Shown here: positions 21,948 through 33,125 of the stretch, piece after piece
Position numbering within the stretch: position 1 is the stretch's first letter
Layout of the letters: each line of letters starts with the position of its first letter
Assembly: GCA_958299035.1 (NCBI GenBank)
Contig: CATQJL010000001.1
Span: 1,612,001-1,676,000 of the forward strand
DNA: 64,000 bases
Source: Cylicocyclus nassatus
Lineage: Eukaryota; Nematoda; Chromadorea; Rhabditida; Strongylidae
Reading direction: 5' to 3'
Translations under genes and position numbers: made by a program
The notes under the pieces: generated by a model
Seen by the model: only the letters and a program-made list of their open reading frames with translations
Told to the model about the DNA's origin: nothing
Databases searched by the model: none

Positions 21948-22463
21948 GAACAAGACACTTTTCCACAACTGCAAAAAAAATCGCGAAGGCAACTAGCCAT
22001 AATGTCAACTACACATTTCTTATTTCTGCCAAAGAAAGTAGTAGCCAAGTGCTTAAGGAACCAACAACAGCTCATGGTAGCCTAAAAATAGATTCGGCCG
22101 ACTTTTCACAAACTTACCATACGATGAAGAAATAATCTTAGAAAACTTATTAGCCTTCGTATGGAAGGCACCAAATACATCAAGGTACATGGCAGTTGGG
22201 TAACATATGCTAGCACAGACACGAACCAAGGCAGCCATTATCAAACTGAAGACGTGATGTATATGATAAATTCTCCACGCTTCACAGATATCTGACGATA
22301 GAGGTATAGCGGCTATTGGCGAATCCTACTGTCTTCGCTGCTCCTAGCTGCTTGAGGCTGCTGCACATGGATGCATTTTGAGTGCAAGAGAAAATTGGCG
22401 AAGTTGCAGATACTCAAGTATCCTTATCTCTCCCAACTGATCTAGACTAGAGGAAAGAGTTAA
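21948..22463. other. Stretch without a supportable gene
   Basis: Short frames only on both strands; no exon with convincing splice sites. Confidence 0.3.
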
Positions 22464-22798
22464 AGGAAGCTCGCAAATCTGGACCTATGGGGCCCTCAGG
22501 TGGAAAGTAATCTTGAGGCCCAAAATAAGCTCAGATAGTGCACTCACGGCCAATTGGGCTCCAAACTATGCCCCGTGATCGCATTCGCATGGATTCATGG
22601 CTCGGCACATCAGTTTTGCGTGGATCGTTGCGTGAAAGCGCCACGAATCCATGCGAATACGATCACGGGGATAGTTTGGAGCCCAATTTAGCCGTGAGTG
22701 CACTATCTGTTCTGCCGCTTGGGCAAAGTCTTGTTTAGGGCCTCAAAATTACTTTCCCGTGAGAGCCCCATGGGTCCAGATTTGCCTGTACGCTGCCT
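22464..22798. mobile_element. TTAA-family element with internal palindrome
   Basis: Flanked by TTAA on both sides (22460..22463, 22799..22802). Ends AGGAAGCTCGCAAATCTGGA and TCCAGATTTGCCTGTACG, then CTGCCT. The inner palindrome has GCATGGATTCATGG-type blocks facing CACGAATCCATGCGAA. Related to 59034..59387 and 61329..61680. Confidence 0.65.
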
Positions 22799-22802
22799 TT
22801 AA

Positions 22803-23267
22803 ATGAATTGCATCGCTGAAATTTATAATCATGGGAGATAGCACACTGTTCTCACTGTAAAGTTTTGCTTGTAGTAAGCGTACAGCGGCCAAAGGCTGCA
22901 TTTGCTACAGAAATAACAACAGTTTGACACATGTTGAGTTAAATTTCACAGCATGACCCTTGCGTGCGCTTGAGCGATCATTGAACTGATTCGTTTGACT
23001 ATCGTTATTGTATAAGTGGTCCTGCGACATTCCACTATTTTCCTAGGTAAATGACTGCCTTTAGATGTTCATCTTACTCTAATTATATTCTATTTTTGAT
23101 TCCAGAAGTCTTACGGAGTTTCTCTTGTTCAGATTCCTTTGTTCACCTATGCATTTGTCTTTTTGATAGTCTTGCAAAATTGTCATAGTTCAATATCGCC
23201 ACAGATACTTTCGAAATCTTTTGAAATCACAAAAGAAATAGTAAAAGGGGCAAACCCGAGCCAGATT
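22803..23267. other. Stretch without a supportable gene
   Basis: No open frame with splice support and no clear repeat boundary. Confidence 0.3.
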
Positions 23268-23480
23268 AGCTGATAGCAGCAAGAAGCAGCTGAGAAAAGC
23301 TAACGAAAAACGAGCTTCATATCGCGTAGCAGTGAGGGCAGCAACGAGCAGCAGGGAGCAGCGAAGAGCAGCGCAGATTCGCTGGCTATAGCGGGCTTGA
23401 CTGCAGCAATAGGAGCAGCAGCGCCGCTTGGCTGCAATCGATACGCATAGAAAGCGTTGCTGCTAGCAGCGACCATTGTC
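23268..23480. repeat. AGC-rich imperfect simple repeat
   Basis: Irregular clusters of AGCAG and GCAGC with a few CGCTGG interruptions; no constant unit length. No gene. Confidence 0.5.
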
Positions 23481-23811
23481 AGCTGTAGCCACCCATCGTC
23501 AGGAATGTATGAAGCCTACTAAAATCTAGCTACTTATTTTTTGGTGGCGTCATTTGCAGACAGATAAAAGGTAAACCCCAAGGCGTTTCATGCAGTCCAC
23601 AAATCGTAGATCTTACTCACAAGGGAAGGATACTCGGTCGAAGTGGCCATTTGGAATGCTGTATATCAGGAAACCGTCCTCCCTAAGGCAAACTCAAAAC
23701 TACTTTCGCTAGGTGCCGAGCGGTTTTGTGGGGGGAATTACAAGGCCATTTTCCTCCGGCGCAGCTGATGCACCCAGTGATGAGCGAGGCGCTAGAATAA
23801 CGCAGTAGTGT

Positions 23812-23880
23812 GGCAGTGGCGCAGTGGCAACGCAGCGGACTACGAAGCAGATGGTCGATGGTGCGAGTCCTGTTGCTCCT
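23812..23880 (+). repeat. Decayed tRNA-Arg(ACG)-like sequence, left arm
   Basis: Reads TGGCGCAGTGGCAACGCAG (A-box pattern) with a CTACGAA anticodon loop. The B-box is damaged (GTGCGAGTCC instead of GTTCGAGTCC). Part of the palindrome, not a working tRNA. Confidence 0.5.
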
Positions 23881-24640
23881 ATTTTGTTTTGCAGTTCTGT
23901 AAAAAGTCTATTGGGTGACAGCAAACGAGAAACACTATTTCCAGGCAGTCGAAACAAGCTAGTTACTACAAAAGCCACTATTTCTGCAATAAGCTATAAT
24001 CCTCTAAAATATGTAAATCTGTGGAGGTTATGATGTCACAACAAGGGATTCAAATGATATATTAACATGTATGGAATACAACCACAAAATGCTCAAAGTA
24101 GAAGAGCTTCTCGCAGCGCGCACATCGGATAAAATGAAACGATGACAATCAGCAGCTTCACAATTGCCTATCAAAGTCGGTGAAAAACAGTACTGAGTAG
24201 GAGAATCGAATTCGCCGGCGTGGTTGTGAATGTATCCGGCTGCATCCATGGGTATGAAAGCAAATTTTTGAATCGCGGCGAGCAAAATTGTGTGTAAATG
24301 AGCTGTAAGATCTTAAGGATGGAATCCCTATGATGCAAGGTAAAGTTCAGATCAAGAGCCAATAAATGGGATGTGAATCGATTGCAATTTTGCAAGTGCG
24401 CGCGGCGAGAAGCTCTTCTGCTTTGAGCATTCTGTGGTTGTATTCCATGCATGTTAATATATCATTTGAACCCATTGTTGTGACATCATAACCTCCACAG
24501 ATTCACATATTGTAAAAGATTATGGCTTATTGTAGAAATAGTGACTTTTTTGCAGTAAATAGCTTGTTTGAACTGCCTAGAAATAATATTTCTCGTTTGC
24601 TGTCACCCAATAGACTTTTTACAGAACTGCAAAACAAAGT

Positions 24641-24713
24641 AGCAGCAACAGGACTCGAACCCTCGACCATCTGCTTCGTAGTCAGCTGCGTTGCCACTGC
24701 GCCACTGCCACAC
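24641..24713 (-). repeat. tRNA-Arg(ACG)-like sequence (tRNA-derived), right arm
   Basis: On the minus strand it has a good A-box (TGGCGCAGTGG), the 7-base loop CTACGAA (anticodon ACG) and a good B-box (GGGTTCGAGTCC). The anticodon stem does not pair fully (outer positions mismatch), so it is probably a tRNA-derived SINE or pseudogene. The internal promoter boxes look usable. Confidence 0.5.
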
Positions 24714-24909
24714 TAACGCGTTATTCTAACGCCTCGCTCATCACTGGGTGCGCTGGCTGCGCCAGAGGAAAATGGCCTTTTAACTCCTCCCCCCACAAAA
24801 CCGCTCGGCACCTAGCGAAAGTAGTTTAGAGTTTGCCTTACGGAGGACGGTTTCCTAACATACAGCTCATTTCAAATGGCCACTTCGACCGAGTATCCTT
24901 CCCTTGTCA

Positions 24910-25591
24910 GACAATCAAAGGCCCTGCAGCCACAGAGCCACCGTCTTTTTTGTAAACTACTGACGAGGGGCACCAGGAAAGCTGCACTACCGGTTAGATC
25001 TTAGACTCGAAACCGGATAGAGTTCAAAAACTCAGAGAAAAATTCTGACTCTTTTGTATTTGTCTAGTATTTTATCTATCAAATGCATGAAACATTTTTG
25101 TTACAGACAAAATTATGAAAACTAACTGTTCGCATGTGGATAACTCATAAAATTCTCGATAAGCCAATGCCTCACAATGTTCACGTTTTGCACAAGCAAT
25201 TATATTTTTCTACATCCGTGAATACTATTTTCTGATGAGATGAGATGTTCTATGAAATGAGATGTTCAACTCACGTCATCGAACACCGATCCAAGATCTC
25301 CAATTGATGGTGACTCTCTCACCATTGTGGGCGATAAAGGGGACCTTGTTATGATTGATGGGCCCGGCTGGGGTTCTATAATGCAAATTGAATGTAGCAA
25401 TCAAGTTAGACGTCAAGTTAATCGTTTTAATAGTACGAAGCATCTCCAGCGTAACCGAAATGGAAAAAGGCGAGACACATTCACCATCGAATAATGGCTG
25501 GGATGGATCGGCAAAATGGACCCTAGTCAGATCTTATTAATTTAGCTTATAGACACACAAGTACACCGTAGCCTCACCCTTACCCTCTAAT
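24910..25591. other. Stretch without a supportable gene
   Basis: No exon with splice support. A tandem near-repeat TGAGATGAGATGTTCTATGA lies near 25237. Confidence 0.3.
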
Positions 25592-25691
25592 TCATGCGCT
25601 GAGTCCTAAAAATGCGCTTAAAATCTCCACCAAAGACGCCCATCCAATGGAAGCGTGCGGGGGCGCATTTTTAGGACTAAGCGCATGAAAT
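25592..25691. repeat. 100 bp hairpin MITE
   Basis: TTCATGCGCTGAGTCCTAAA at the left is mirrored by TTTAGGACTAAGCGCATGAA at the right, with a ~45 bp loop. Target duplication not clear. Confidence 0.5.
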
Positions 25692-26978
25692 GGAAGATCC
25701 TTTTTGCAGATCCACTGCCTTCAGAAGATCCATTTTTCAAAAGAAAATCATCATGGCTGAAACCTTAACAGTGTATGGTCAAGTGAACCGTTAACCTATT
25801 ATTTCAGAAACTCTTTTTATATTAGATTGTCTCGTAATTAATGCACATTTTTCTAATCTCTTTTTGAAAGCTGAATCTCGAAGAAAAAACCATTTTTTCC
25901 AAAACGCTTTACAGGGTGCGCCAAAAGTATTTGCGTCAACTTCTCATAAGTGCTGCAAAAAAACCACTCATAGTTTTGATTTCAAAATTTTACTCATAGT
26001 TTTGATTTCAAAATTTATGTGGTAGAATGCTGCAGCCATCCTCTACAAAATAGCGTTTTATGAGCCCAAGGTGATTACTATATCTTTGTGCAAATAATGA
26101 AATTGTCGTACTAATACTTTTAGGAAGGCGCAAAAACCCAATTTTTGGTAGCTATGATTCATTCCGTAACTGGAGATTCTTGAGACATTTTCAAGAGATT
26201 TTATGTCCACAGTGTAGAGGAGGCTTTGCGCCATCGAATCGTAGTACTTGCGTTAGCTAACAATTATTCTTCCAAAAATGGCAACAAAAAGTACGCAGAT
26301 GCCACCCGCGTGTCAGTGGCCTTTTGTTTTCAAATCACATTTATAAGCTACAGAAACGTGCCTCTCACCGGATTCAATGCTACAGTACTTTCACAAAGCT
26401 TCTAGATAAATATTCAGTTCTTTTCCACTGATGAAATTGAACTCCAACCTAATTTGGAGTCCATTTCTGCTTTTCTTTCGCTCATTCGCACCCCTAAAAT
26501 GTGCAGTTTTTGAGCATGTAGCAAACACATGACTTTGTTTAAACGTCGATAGTTTTCTTGTCAGACCATCCTTGATTTTGCGCTTATAGTATGTTGCAGC
26601 CGAAAACTTGCTCTATCATGTGACTCGTTCCTTGCATCACAGGAGCATTTTTCTATAAGGAAGCAGAAGATTCTCTGAAAAAATACCTGCGTGTTGCGCC
26701 CAACTCAATCAATAAGATATTTTGTGATTTTTCTCAAGCCACACTCAGAAATTCCAATTCATGCTATAGCCTCTTAATGATAAAACGTTACTGGAACAAA
26801 ATCGCTTTTTCCCTATCGCTGATCTCGTCTTGCAAGAGTTTTGCGTTGTAGAATATACGCGCAAATAATTCTGGCGCACCTTGTAAGCTGCCGGAAAGCC
26901 CGATTCTTCTCGTTTCTACCATGTGCTTTCGTTTTCGCAAATCTTTTTTTTTTGAACTCGAGTTTCATGCCTTCAAAG
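25692..26978. other. Stretch without a supportable gene
   Basis: AT-rich. An 18 bp tandem copy (TCATAGTTTTGATTTCAAAA) is visible at about 25966..26010. No exon candidate that I trust. Confidence 0.3.
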
Positions 26979-27328
26979 CAGTGGCGTACCGAGAGGGGGG
27001 GGGGCGCCCCCCCCCGAGAATGGGTCGCGAAATTTTTGAAAGTTACTTATATGGGTTATAAAAATGTGCAAATGACTTGTTAATACTTGTAAATAATTAA
27101 ATTAATTTTTAAAAATTTTTAGAAATTTAAATTAGCCTTGTAAAAAAATTTTTTTCGGCTGGCTGACGCCACGCCCCCTTTTTCCAGATTTTAGGGGTTG
27201 GGGACCCGCAAAAATTTTGAGAAGTACCCCTAAAATTTTCTTCGGAGTGCGTGGCTAACGCCACGCACCTTCATTCGAAAAAATTTGTTGTCGCGCCCCC
27301 CCGAGCGGAAATCCTGGGTACGCCACTG
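26979..27328. mobile_element. hAT-like MITE with CAGTGGCG ends, copy 2, exact 8 bp duplication
   Basis: Ends CAGTGGCGTACCGAG and GGGTACGCCACTG, flanked by CTTCAAAG at 26971..26978 and 27329..27336 (perfect 8 bp). CAGTGGCG termini plus an 8 bp duplication fit hAT MITEs. A run of G then C follows the left end. No gene. Confidence 0.8.
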
Positions 27329-27336
27329 CTTCAAAG

Positions 27337-28431
27337 ACAAGTGACTGAAATACGAAAGGCTTTCCTTTCACTCTCCTTGCTCTAAATCCATGAAAAGTAG
27401 ACGGATTTTCTCCAAAAATTATTCGTAACGCGGACTTTTGTCCTACAAAACGCTTCTCAATAATAAATTTTTGAGAAATCCTGAGCCAAGGAATCTTGAA
27501 TCGAACTTGGCTGGTCGCTGAAGCTCATTTATGCTGCATAAAAATCTCTGGCAAGAAGCGACTGTACAAAATTCGCTATGTGCATCCAGAGCGGACCTAG
27601 TAAAATGCTAGAAATGCTAATGCTAGAAAAAGGGCAGCATTTTCTCGTCTTTTCGAGGAGAAAAAATTTTAAAAATCCCAAAAAGCCAGTTTTTTGGCAT
27701 TTTCAGAATGGCGAGAAAAGTGGCTGCTTTTGGGTTTTTTGGCGAAATTTTCTCACACAAAAATGCCGTAAACTCCACACCACCTCACTACTTTGACCTC
27801 GGCTATATAACGAACAAAGTTTGCGCGATCGTAGTACATTTTAAAGCAAGTTAAGCCCTCTCAAAGTGTAAGTTCCTAGGAAAATGTTTGAAAATTTATC
27901 GGGCTAGAAAATTTTTAAGAAAATGGCTACGATCCAACAAAAGCATGCGTTATATAATCAAAGGTTTGATGAGTGCAGTAATTTTTAGTGCGCCCAATTG
28001 GTTCTGGAAAAGAATTATCCTGATCAGAAGTTGGAATTCAAAAAACGTGCATTAATTATGAGATAACGTGGTAGTAAATTTGTGCAGTGCTGTGCAAAGC
28101 AGCTCAATCAGCAATTTAAATCGCTTCCTTCTGCAGACATAACAGGAAATTGCTCCAATTGTGAAGTATCACGGTCATGCATGTTCGCTTCGCAAATTTT
28201 AACCCTGTACGCCAGACATACGGGCAATTACTAACGATCATAATCGCTAGTAGAAGATAGGGAGAGCAAACTAAGCAAAGACTGAACATATACCTAAGAA
28301 TGACCGTCAGCAATTTTATCAGGAGAGATTCTAAAAGAACTATATAAGAATGGCGGAGCAACATACCCAAAATGAAAATATTGTGAGGTAGTCGAATCTA
28401 AATACCTTCATTTGCAAATTCATCCTCCCAG
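27337..28431. other. Stretch without a supportable gene
   Basis: Several AT-rich frames (for example 28116..28370 minus) with hydrophobic translations but no splice evidence. Confidence 0.3.
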
Positions 28432-28590
28432 CAATCCTGCTGCCCCTCCCATACTATCCTTAGTGATGCCGATCGATCTGACATGGATGATGAAAAAGCT
28501 CTTGATCTGCTCGACAGGCCTATAACGAGGCTACCATTCGGCAGAAATCAAACCATAAGTCTTTCTAAAGAAAAAACTAGCTTTACCTGA
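28432..28590 (+). CDS. Candidate terminal exon, plus strand
   Basis: Follows a pyrimidine-rich acceptor (TTCATCCTCCCAG). It is read in phase 0 for 52 codons and ends at TGA. The product contains SDADRSDMDDEKALDLLDRP and then a Ser/Lys-rich end, a composition typical of real coding sequence. The next ~110 bp is also open in a shifted frame (PSLPDLVCRIANRPRDLRGN), so a frameshift or unrecognised intron is possible. It lies inside the proposed long intron of gene B on the opposite strand. No partner exon was found. Confidence 0.35.
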   Translation, partial: QSCCPSHTILSDADRSDMDDEKALDLLDRPITRLPFGRNQTISLSKEKTSFT

Positions 28591-28727
28591 AGTGCTGGGT
28601 CGCCTCAACACGCCCTCGTTACCGGATCTTGTTTGTCGGATCGCAAATAGACCTCGTGATTTGCGTGGAAATCGCGCTAGCCGCAACACCGACACCTTCA
28701 ATATTCAGCCTTCTACTCAAAATCTAA

Positions 28728-29163
28728 CAAGAGAATGGTCAGAAGTCGAAGTGGCCAACCCAGGCAAGCTACCGATGCAGCAGTCAACGCTAATTTCGAC
28801 TTTGTATTTCATGTCTGCTTAGCGCCATTGTGGACGAAATATGAGCATTCTACTGCGAGAAAATCGTACGTAAAAGTTGCGAGATTGATCACATTGTTGC
28901 ACTTCATTTCACCTTGAGGCTTCATGAATATAAAGTAAAATAGCTGCATGTTTTGGCCTAGCATCGAGTTGAACATGGCTCTGTACTGCCAAATTTGCGC
29001 TTTGATGCCGATTTCTCAACAAAGTAATGGCTTTTGACTTCATAACTTCTGCTCATTGGCACTAAACAGATATGGAATACAGATTAGAAATCGCGTTTTA
29101 TGCTGCATCTAATGGTATGCAGCTTGTTTGGTTTGACCACTTCGATTCCTGAGCATTTCCTTG
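28728..29163. mobile_element. Tc4/Tc5-like element
   Basis: Ends CAAGAGAATGGTCAGAAGTC and GAGCATTTCCTTG, flanked by TAA at the left (28725..28727) and CAA at the right (one mutation). Contains the family block GCTGCATCTAATGGTATGCA. Closest to 60296..60747. Confidence 0.65.
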
Positions 29164-29167
29164 CAAG

Positions 29168-29999
29168 CTGAAGCAGCTCTAGAGAATGGTATCTAACTAG
29201 TGGCGAAAAACTTCGAAACAAGGAATTTACTGAAGATCAATCAGTGACATTTCTTGCGACCCCTGTACGAAACAGACAGACGGACACAACGAAGACATTT
29301 AGCCCTATACATAAGACGAATTGATAGGGCCGGGTGAAGCGGGCTATGACGGCTAATTCAACACAATCAGGAGGCAATAAGAAAAACACATTATCAGGTG
29401 AAGCGCCCCCCAAATTTCGCTAAATATGATTGTCTTTGCCGGATGCTTCACATTCTGTATTCACTAAGGTCATGCTAGAATATCAATGGTATGTCAGGGC
29501 GAAAAGTTGAAGTCGGACATCAGGTAGCAGATGGGGAACATGAAGATTTTTTGGATACTCTTCGATAAAGTCGCTGAGCTTGACCATGATTGGTATTAGG
29601 ATTACGATTGTATTCTGACGTGTTTTTTTATATAACTTCCATGAAGTTTCGTGAAAACGCTTGTGAGGGAAAGTACATCAGTTCAATATAACTCACACCC
29701 ATTCCCCGATGTAAACAAAGCGTCATTTTTGTTATAGACACCGTTCACCCAAACTGAGGGTAATAAGATTTTGATGTCGTACAAAGGGAAGGGGCTTTTA
29801 TCTCATCCATCGCCCACGTCTTGCTGCCAAAGATGGTCCGAAGCGAGAATACCGCTTCAGGAGGTAAAAGAGCCACGTGGCTGCGCCAATCAACGTACGG
29901 GGTCTGAAGATAAAAGTTCAAAACTAGGCTTCAGGGAAGATAGAGATATAATCTGTTAATCATATTGAAGAGGGGATTCATGACAACTGTAGATACTTT
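29168..29999. other. Stretch without a supportable gene
   Basis: No exon or repeat boundary that I can support. Confidence 0.3.
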
Positions 30000-30260
30000 T
30001 CATCCTCAGAACTCCCGCGTTGATGGGCGGGACCAACATGAGAATTTAACTTCCGCGGCGGTTTTTTCGCTTCGGAATTCATCTTATCCAACGAGACCTG
30101 AGCGATGGCTTGGATAAGGGCCCCCATTATCCGACATCAGAACTTAATATCCCCAGTCTAGGTGGACGGTGGCTTCAAAGAATATCCCAAGATAGGTAAA
30201 GATTTCATCAAGCTCTGTAGTACACAGTTCCCAAATTAGGGCGTTGATCTAAACTAGAAA
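30000..30260 (-). pseudogene. Possible decayed LINE reverse-transcriptase fragment
   Basis: The minus strand reads CTTELDEIFTYLGIFFEATV before stops and frame changes. The F-YLG-I pattern after a variable hydrophobic strand is common near the end of the reverse transcriptase of CR1/Jockey-type non-LTR elements. The match is short and broken, so the assignment is tentative. Confidence 0.3.
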
Positions 30261-30705
30261 ATGATCACAACGAGCTATAGGCTTGTGAAACGCCTACTGC
30301 TCGCGCGTCGCTTTGAACAGCAACGCGCGGAGCGACGAAGCATTGAGCCCAAGGAGCTATAGGCTTGTTACAAGCGACAATGAGCACCCCCTGCACGCCC
30401 TCTTCACGCGCATTTTTCTAGATTACTAGTTTTTGTCATTACATGCTCTCCTATGTTAGAAACAAAACGGATTTTGACGACAAAATTCTTTGGAGGAAGT
30501 AAACGCTTGTAGTCCATCGCGACAACCGCTCACTTAGGGTGCCTTCATACCGCTGGCAGCCCGTAGCAGCCGCCAGCAGCCGCCAGTAGCCGCCAGCAGC
30601 CCGTAGCAGCCCGTAGCAGCCCGTAGCCGCCACTGGCGCTTTTGTTATAGAAGCGCAGAATTATCAGAAAGCTTGATATCGATTTTGTGTTCAAGCGTTG
30701 CCCAA

Positions 30706-30768
30706 GATGGTATGATCTTTATTGATGCTGACGTTTCGGCGTCCTCGCCTTCGTCAAAGCGTCCTGGA
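30706..30768 (-). repeat. LINE-type 3' tail fragment
   Basis: The minus strand reads GACGAAGGCGAGGACGCCGA followed by AACGTCAGCATCAATAAAG, a motif often found near the 3' end of non-LTR retrotransposons. Similar to 6618..6660. Confidence 0.45.
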
Positions 30769-30882
30769 AATCAAAAACCACTCATGACGTATCCCCTCAA
30801 ACGCCGCATCTGACCTCAGAGATCCATTCAAGAGATCAAATGAGACCAAAGCGAATGAAAATGAACATGAAGAAGTACTCAC

Positions 30883-31046
30883 CGTAATACAGTGATTGTT
30901 AGAGCAAAGGCCACCCTTATCATACTTGTGCAAAGGGGGAACATGGCCTCTCCAGGGTGAAAGGGGTATGAGGGCGGCCTACGGGGGGGGGGGGAGTGCC
31001 AATGTTCGTCATCATTGCTTCTCATGTCCTCTTCATTCACATGCAT
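30883..31046 (-). CDS. Candidate first exon inside the giant palindrome
   Basis: Starts at ATG (31046) after an in-frame TGA and runs 54 codons to a good donor (GTATTACG/GTGAGTAC), ending in phase 2. The N-terminal half is acidic and Pro-rich (MHVNEEDMRSNDDEHWHSPP). The C-terminal half has a possible membrane segment (SMIRVAFALTITVL). A G run at 30987..30998 encodes part of the Pro stretch. It lies in a part of the left arm that is not mirrored in the right arm. No downstream exon of matching phase was found. Confidence 0.35.
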
Positions 31047-31350
31047 CAAGTGAAATTGCAATCAAACCGGGTTAAAGTCGAGCGTTGTGTTTTACCCGCT
31101 GAAATTTGAAGAAGAAAAACTGGAAGAAGTGAGACTAATAAATCAACATTTTGAGCTGAATTATTAAACTATCGGCATTATTAAAATTGAATTTAGTGAC
31201 ATGTTAATTCTAATTATTATGATTGTCAAAACTTATTTGCAGGTTCACTGAAAATTACGTCGGAAATTTGCCGCCTATTGTACACTTCTAGAGAAAGACA
31301 AAAAAGCCTTGAGAGAAATTTACGTGTGAAGCCTTCGTGTATATATGTCA

Positions 31351-31795
31351 ACTAGCTGGCTTACCCGGCTCCGCCGTATGTTCCGAATAGAAAATTCCAT
31401 TTCTTAACCGATCCGGACCAAACTTGGCACACATACCCTTCGGGCCCCGGCGGATGTCACAGTCCACTTTTCGTTATCAATCGATGTCGATTTTCGATTT
31501 TCCCCCACGGGAGTGATCAGCATGCTCGATTACCCCCCTGTGCCAACTCCCAGCCCCGTAGCTCAAATTTTGCAAAAAATCGATAAAATCGATATCGATC
31601 GATGACGAAAAGTAGCCTATGACATCCGACGGGGCCCGTAGTGTATGTGTGCCAAGTTTGGAGCCGATCGGTTCAGAAATGGAATTTTCTATTCGGAACA
31701 TACGTACAGACAGACATACAGACATGCAGACAGACATACAAACAGACATTCAGCTTTATATCTTATATATAAAGCTGAATGTCTGTTTGTCTGTA

Positions 31796-31830
<35 letters not shown>

Positions 31831-32838
31831 GTGTACGTATGTTCCGAATAGAAAATTCCATTTCTGAACCGATCCGGACCAAACTTGGCACACATACACT
31901 ACGGGCCCCGGCGGGTGTCATAGGCTACTTTTCGTCATCGATCGATATCGATTTTATCGATTTTTATCGATTTTTTTGCTGAGTTCACCTACGGGGCTGG
32001 GAGTTGGCACAGGGGGGTAATCGAGCATGGGGATTCCGAATACAATATTGGTTTTCAGGATTATCGATTACTTTTATCGATTTTATCGATTTTTTTTGCA
32101 AAGTTTGAGCTACGGGGCTGGGAGTTGGCACAGGGGGGTAATCGAGCATGGGGATTCCGAATACAATATTGGTTTTCAGGATTATCGATTACTTTTATCG
32201 ATTTTATCGATTTTTTGCAAAGTTTGAGCTAGGGGGCTGGGAGTTGGCACAGGGGGGTAATCGAGCATGCTGATCATCCCCAAGGGGGGTGATCAGCATG
32301 CTCGAACACCCCTGTGCCAAATTCCAGCCCCCTAGCTCAAATTTTGCAAAATCGATAAAATCGATAGAAGTAATGGATAATTCCAAAAACTAATATTGTA
32401 TTCGTAATCTGCATGCTCGATTACCCCCCTTTGCAAACTCCCAGCCCCGCAGGTCAAACTTTACAAAAAAATTGATAAAAATCGATAAAAGTAATGGACG
32501 ATCCTGAAAACTAATATTGTGTTCGTAATCAGCATGCTCGATTACCCCCCCTGTGCAAAATCCCAGCCTCGCATGTCAAAATTTACAAAAAAATCGATAA
32601 AATCAATAAAAGTAACCGATAATTCTGAAAACTAATATTGTATTCGGAATCCCCATGCTCACTTCCCCCCTGTGCCAACTCCTAGCCCTGTAGGTGAACT
32701 CTGCGAAAAAAATCGATAAAAATCGGTAAGATCGACATCGATCGATAACGAAAAGTGGACTGTGACACGCGCCGGGGCCCGAAGTGTATGTGTGCCAAGT
32801 TTGGTCCGGATACGGCGGAGCCGGGTAAGCCAGCTAGT
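31351..32838. repeat. ATCGAT-rich, GTCTG-tailed repeat, two copies head to head (copy 2)
   Basis: Both outer ends are ACTAGCTGGCTTACCCGG in inverted orientation. The middle (31700..31840) holds facing CAGA and TCTG microsatellites around TTATATATAA. The left partner is short (31351..31765), the right one long (31755..32838) with ~120 bp units. It interrupts the left arm of the giant palindrome, whose uninterrupted sequence is seen at about 35320..35345. Confidence 0.7.
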
Positions 32839-32951
32839 ATACGATAAAGTTACTCACATATTGCTGAAAGAATAAGTGAACTAATAAATGAACTTTGATG
32901 ATCGGTGCGCAGTTTCAATTGCATTCCTTTGAAGGGGAATAAATTTCCTAA

Positions 32952-33125
32952 GGCTCCCGCCAGAGTGCCGAAGTTATGCCAGCGCCGCCAGCATTTTCGA
33001 TCAATACACGTGTATTTCGTTGGGGACATCTACCTGCTGAGCTAGCCCCGCCCCAACGAAATACACGTGTATTGATCGAAATGCTGGCGTAGCGCTGGCA
33101 TAACTTCGGCACTCTGGCGGGAGCC
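32952..33125. mobile_element. Small Harbinger-like MITE, TAA duplication
   Basis: GGCTCCCGCCAGAGTGCCGA at the left is exactly inverted at the right (TCGGCACTCTGGCGGGAGCC), flanked by TAA (32949..32951, 33126..33128). It is absent from the mirrored arm (near 35228), which confirms the insertion. Confidence 0.8.

Larger units (their letters stand above)
23620..24906. mobile_element. 1.3 kb Tc4/Tc5-like palindrome carrying tRNA-derived sequence in both arms
   Basis: Ends CAAGGGAAGGATACTCGGTC / GACCGAGTATCCTTCCCTTG with a TCA duplication on both sides (23617..23619, 24907..24909). The arms, about 620 bp each, match along their full length to a centre near 24260. Each arm includes one tRNA-like unit (23812..23880 and 24641..24713). 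The duplication TCA extends the family target rule to TNA. Confidence 0.75.
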
